This document shows positions 60,190-64,000 of a stretch of DNA of 64,000 nt, piece by piece. How positions within the stretch are numbered: position 1 is the stretch's first letter; every line of letters starts with the position of its first letter. Origin of the DNA: Isoetes taiwanensis (taxonomy: Eukaryota; Streptophyta; Lycopodiopsida; Isoetales; Isoetaceae); the NCBI GenBank assembly GCA_021234155.1, contig JAJEKV010000090.1, forward strand, positions 3,402,479-3,466,478. Reading direction: 5' to 3'. The position numbers were made by a program, and so were the translations under genes. Under the pieces are notes generated by a model. It had not been told where the DNA came from. It saw only the letters and a list, made by a program, of their open reading frames with translations, and searched no databases.

Positions 60190-61450
60190 CACATTTGTGA
60201 AGGAGTGTAAGTTTCATGATGATGCACTCAATGGAGTCTATGTGGTGATTTAGAAAGCATTTTAAAGAAAGAGGCATGGTTATGTAATAACTTAAGAAAA
60301 AGTATATTCATTGCAATGGGTTCAAACAGCCTTATTTGTATACAACCAAAGGCGAGGGCTAGAATGATTGCACTAATCACTTGTCTAAAAGTAAATGCAT
60401 GTCAAACTCATTGCAAATGCAATAAGGACTATGGAACTAAGTAACCTGCAAATTTCAATCTCTTTTGCACATGGCTCTTATCCTTGATCAAAGTTGTCAT
60501 ATTGCAATGTCTTTAGTAAGTTTGAAGCATAAGCATATCAACACATCCTTTCACGGGTAATTAAATTAATAACTTGTCAAATCAACCATTTACACAATCC
60601 CAACTTCCCAAGCCTCGCAAACAATCAAAATAAGGAAATATTACTAAGTGCATGCATGAGGAGCATATCTTATTCACCTCTCTAACAGTGGTGGTTTAGG
60701 CAAATTGCTGCAGAACAATTATAGGAAGACATCAGCTTCGAGCAAATAAGTAGTCGTACACGAAAAGATTAACTTAAAAATTGCCATGAAGAAATCACGT
60801 AGAACACAGATTGTATGTGGGCTCCATATAAAAAATGGGCTCTTTGGCATAATATTCTCAACATTGGGTTGCAGACAGTAAAAAGATCTCGCAAAACAGC
60901 CTCAAGTTACCCAAACGAAATGTTTGATGGATTTGATGGGTACCTCTGGCGCATAATTATTCAGTAAGCAGAATACCTCAATTTGCAAGGTCAAGGAAAT
61001 CTACCATGCCTACCTGCATGGAGAGGAACTTTTGAAGCTATGCACAAAGCAGCGGGGCAGAAGCCATAGATTTGAGTCAATACAGAGTTGCTTTCAAGCT
61101 ATAAAACAATACTGAATATGTCCTCCACGAAGAACACAATCATAAAGTTCTAAGTGCTCAGAATTAAATAAACAAAACCAGAGCGCCATGTGAGGATAAA
61201 ACTATTTGCATTATGCTGGGTTACTAAATTTGGAATCCTAGGTTGAGAAGTTATTCAGCTGTAGCTACGCATGGACAAAGGTGTATATGCCCTTAAAAAT
61301 AGTAATTGTGTTAGATTAGCAACATAATAGCCAAAGGAAGATAGAAGCATGGCACAATCTTGGAAGCAGAAGGGAAAGCAGGTTTCCTTTGTTAATACTT
61401 CGCCAGGAAAATATATGAGAGCCTGAGAAGGCTCCCAACTGAGGATCGTA
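60190..61450. other. no gene seen
   Basis: AT-rich DNA between the Helitron-end region and the second gypsy copy; no open frame with recognisable content. Confidence 0.5.
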
Positions 61451-61559
61451 TTGCATGCATGGAGACATATCTATTCCATAATTAAATGTCCCAGGAATAG
61501 GAGCTACAATGTGAGTTTGGTGTTAGTCACATTGCCTCTGATGCAAGGGACTATTCATC

Positions 61560-61960
61560 ATCTGTCCGGAGACGAGGTCAAGCTCAAAGATCTCGATCAA
61601 CCCGCAGGGGTGGGACATCAAGCCTCCCACGAGAAGACTAAAGCGGGGCCCGCGGTGGCCTTTGGCGGTCAAGGCGCCGGCTGGAACAAGTGGCGGCGTA
61701 TTCGGCGTGATTCTAAGAGCGCCGAGCCGCCAACATTCCACCCTGCGTCGGGCCTCCTTCCGAGAATTACGACGCAAGATCGGTCAGTGTCTATATATTG
61801 GGCCGGGGCCATTGTACTATATATATATGAGTAGGGTGCTCATAAGTTTTTTAGATGGTGGGGAATCTTGTCTCCTTTTCCGAGTTTTCTCTCTATTGCG
61901 AGAGCTCATGTATTTTTCATCATTGATGATATCAGGGAAACTTATCATCTTTCTTTCATT
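61560..61960 (+). repeat. LTR-like promoter region of gypsy copy B
   Basis: Contains CTATATATTGGGCC with TATA, GCCATTGTACTATATATAT, and the CTCATGT..TCATCAT..GGGAAACTTATCAT series, all parallel to copy A on the minus strand. Placed upstream of the gag-like frames, consistent with an LTR. Exact ends not resolved. Confidence 0.45.
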
Positions 61961-62821
61961 TGATGCATTCTCTTCTTTTTCTTCTCTTTTCCCGAGCCAA
62001 ATCATTGACATAGTCCCGGACTCTCTGATAGATCACGCAGTTACTCACGGAGGCTGGCTTCGAGTTCGAACCCAGAGACCCAAACTGGCCTTAGATCAGA
62101 GATTACGATTTTCTCCTACTTTCTTACGTAGCCATGCGTCATGATTTCCGCGGAGAAGAACTCCTTTCTACTCCCGAGCCGGCATCACAAGCTTGGAAGC
62201 GCCATATTTTGTCCGGGGAAGCTGATGCGACATGTATGGATGCACGCTTATGACATAGAGGGAGGCCATCGCCGGTCTAGAGGCACCGGTCAGCGCCACC
62301 CACCCCTGCGTGTCGGTCTCTGGTCAGTTCCAGCAGCGTGCAAACGCATTGCTCACAACCTCGGTCCCTCAAATACATTACTCAGGGGGCCTTACTCTGG
62401 CTCAACCTTCTCAATGCCATACCCACCCGAACATGCCTACATCCATCATTCTTGAGGCCATCACGTAGCCACTTCCTTCCATAACCATCATCTCTCCCCA
62501 GGGTGGGCATGCGAGGGCTATCCACATGTCTCCCTTTGCGCTTTGCCGAGATATCCTTCCTACGTTTCCCAACTTTGCTCTTCACATTTTACAACCTTCA
62601 CGGATCTCAAAACCAATGCTCAGAGGCTACTTCGGTTTCTCCACGCGGTCACCCCTTCGCCGAGGTCGAGTCAGGGCCACAATGCAAATCCACCTCTGAC
62701 CTCAATATCCTCCTTTATCACATTTCTGTCGGCCGAGCACTTTCACATCTACCTTTGAGACTCACGAAGCGGCTTATCCCACCTTTGGCAGCTTACGAAA
62801 GGCAGAAGCCGTTAGACCAAA

Positions 62822-63979
62822 GTGCTTTCGAGGAGGGCCCACATGGAAGAATTTGAGGCTCTAGCTATCCCTAAATGGGCCGCGGCGCCCAGCCTCAAGC
62901 CCGAAATTTCACATCTTTTACACCACAGCTGCGGGGCTCTCTCATCAATGGCTCATGTCAACAAAAGCCATTGGAAACAGTCCGAAATCGCGCCTTTGCT
63001 TTTACGTCTCATTCACCGGGACCACCCGGATGATGATCAAACTGCATCTCGAAGCAACTCAATGAACTTCAGCAGAGCCCGCGGATGCGGGATTTTCGCG
63101 GTCGACTTCCATTACCTTTCGGTAAGCTCAGGAGTACTACCGCGAGCCGGTTGCAGTGCAGTTTCTCCGGGACTTCCCTCACCTTCATTAGGCTCACTGA
63201 CTGAGTCACTGCAAAATTCAAAACTTTGGAGCTGGGGCTATACATTCTGTCAATCACTCACAGTCAATGTTTCCTCCGTGCGTGGCTCTTCAAAACTCCG
63301 GATTCATTCTACACAGATCACTTTGGTTTCCACAAGCGGTACATTCGACCTCAACAGCTAATCCACCAGTATGCGTTCAAATCTGGTGCCATATTTGCGA
63401 AATATCAAGAGCCATTTGGCCAATGAATTGCAACTCCACCAATGGCAGCCTCATTGCAGCGATGCAACATGTGCAATCATGCCCGCGGAAGGTACGCTTA
63501 GCACTCATCCTGCCCGGATTCATAACAAAATGGTTTATCAAGTACAAACCACGCACCGGTCCCCAAGCGCTACTCGGCGGCCACCTCTTGAGGTGCAGCC
63601 CGCACCCAACTATCGACGCAGGGACCAGCCCACGGGGGATCCAGCCAACGTCCTCCTTTTGATCCTTCTAAAAGCTTCGGTGCTATCCTTTGTCCAGAAT
63701 GGGGTCATACCACCCGCGTGCCCTCAACTTCCACAGGATTCGGGTCCGACTACGGCACGAAATGGAACCACATCCGGTCCGCCTCACGGCTTACCAGCTC
63801 GGCTTGCTAATGGCAAACAAGGCGCTGACAGGTTCTCAAAGAGCCCCCGAGGCGCCTGCGGCCCGATCGCGCTATCCAACCCGGCTCGACCAAATCCAGC
63901 ACAATTTGGATCAACAAGCCCAGAGGAAATTTTCCAGACGCAATCCTCCGTCACGGCCCGTCAAATTGGGTTGGTCTAG
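62822..63979 (+). pseudogene. gypsy gag-like region, copy B
   Basis: Two long overlapping frames (179 codons at 62,822-63,361 and 202 codons at 63,371-63,979, the latter open to the window edge) carry AHMEEFEALAIPKW, NKSHWKQ, then YLRNIKSHLANELQLHQW and a Pro/Ala/Thr-rich linker. The order and most peptides match copy A at 46.1-45.1 kb. A frameshift near 63.36 kb separates the two frames. Similarity to known gag is weak outside the family; recognition comes chiefly from the paired copy and from its location before pol in copy A. Confidence 0.55.
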
Positions 63980-64000
63980 TTTCACGCCGAGACCAAGGCA

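Larger units (their letters stand above)
61550..64000 (+). mobile_element. Ty3/gypsy retrotransposon, same family as 41-47 kb (copy B, cut by window end)
   Basis: The plus strand repeats, collinearly and in opposite orientation, the right part of copy A: the TATA-containing AGTGTCTATATATTGGGCC at 61,786-61,804 (47,070-47,088 in copy A), TATGACATAGAGGGAGGCC near 62,250 (46,630), ACATGGAAGAATTTGAGG near 62,841 (46,090), and GTCAACAAAAGCCATTGG near 62,960 (45,980). Peptides AHMEEFEAL, NKSHWKQ, YLRNIKSHLANE and, at the right edge, GKFF.. correspond to the gag-like region. No RT is reached before the window ends. Frames are broken by indels. Confidence 0.75.

Overview
The window looks like nuclear DNA of a land plant: AT-rich, mostly non-coding, with intron-like splice signals and plant gene relics (polyamine-transporter N-terminus, RCC1-repeat exons, calmodulin-dependent-type kinase exons). 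It is filled with old transposable elements. No intact protein-coding gene could be confirmed; every recognisable coding region is a fragment or is frame-broken. The species cannot be fixed from the sequence.

Layout. 0-5.2 kb: gene-poor DNA with a CACTA-like short element (1.68-2.25 kb) and a degenerate AGATTC minisatellite (3.8-4.6 kb). 5.2-5.6 kb: two Helitron 3' ends (CTAG plus hairpin, minus strand). 7.0-14.1 kb: minus-strand exon-like pieces, including the N-terminal exon of a PUT/LAT-type amino-acid/polyamine permease at 7.57 kb. 14.16 to about 19.9 kb: a degenerate autonomous-type Helitron on the minus strand, with a 3' terminus at 14,159 and a frame-broken RepHel (HUH Rep plus Pif1-like helicase) at 15.3-19.3 kb. 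20.2-22.25 kb: a minus-strand LINE reverse-transcriptase relic. 23.68-24.34 kb: a 660-bp non-autonomous element with short inverted ends and a perfect 9-bp target-site duplication. 28.3-29.9 kb: three copies of an RCC1-type exon. 30.4-36 kb: unrecognised decayed sequence. 36.5-37.2 kb: a fragment resembling the zinc-finger N-terminus of hAT-like/DUF4371 proteins. 38.5-40.7 kb: GC-richer tract with the longest open frame (278 aa, unrecognised). 40.9-47.2 kb: Ty3/gypsy retrotransposon on the minus strand (LTR, gag, RT, RNase H, integrase). 48.6-52.5 kb: protein-kinase exons with a tandem segmental duplication. 52.6-61.4 kb: non-coding DNA with diverged tandem repeats and two more Helitron-end motifs. 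61.55-64 kb: a second copy of the same gypsy family, inverted relative to the first and cut by the window end.

The parts do not form a pathway. The main biology is transposition: Helitrons with four termini in one orientation, two opposed gypsy copies of one family, a LINE and non-autonomous DNA elements, together with local duplication of host-gene exons. In the Helitron, LINE and gypsy relics, long stretches of conserved protein are separated by frequent small frameshifts, which could reflect old decay or uncorrected indel errors in the assembly.
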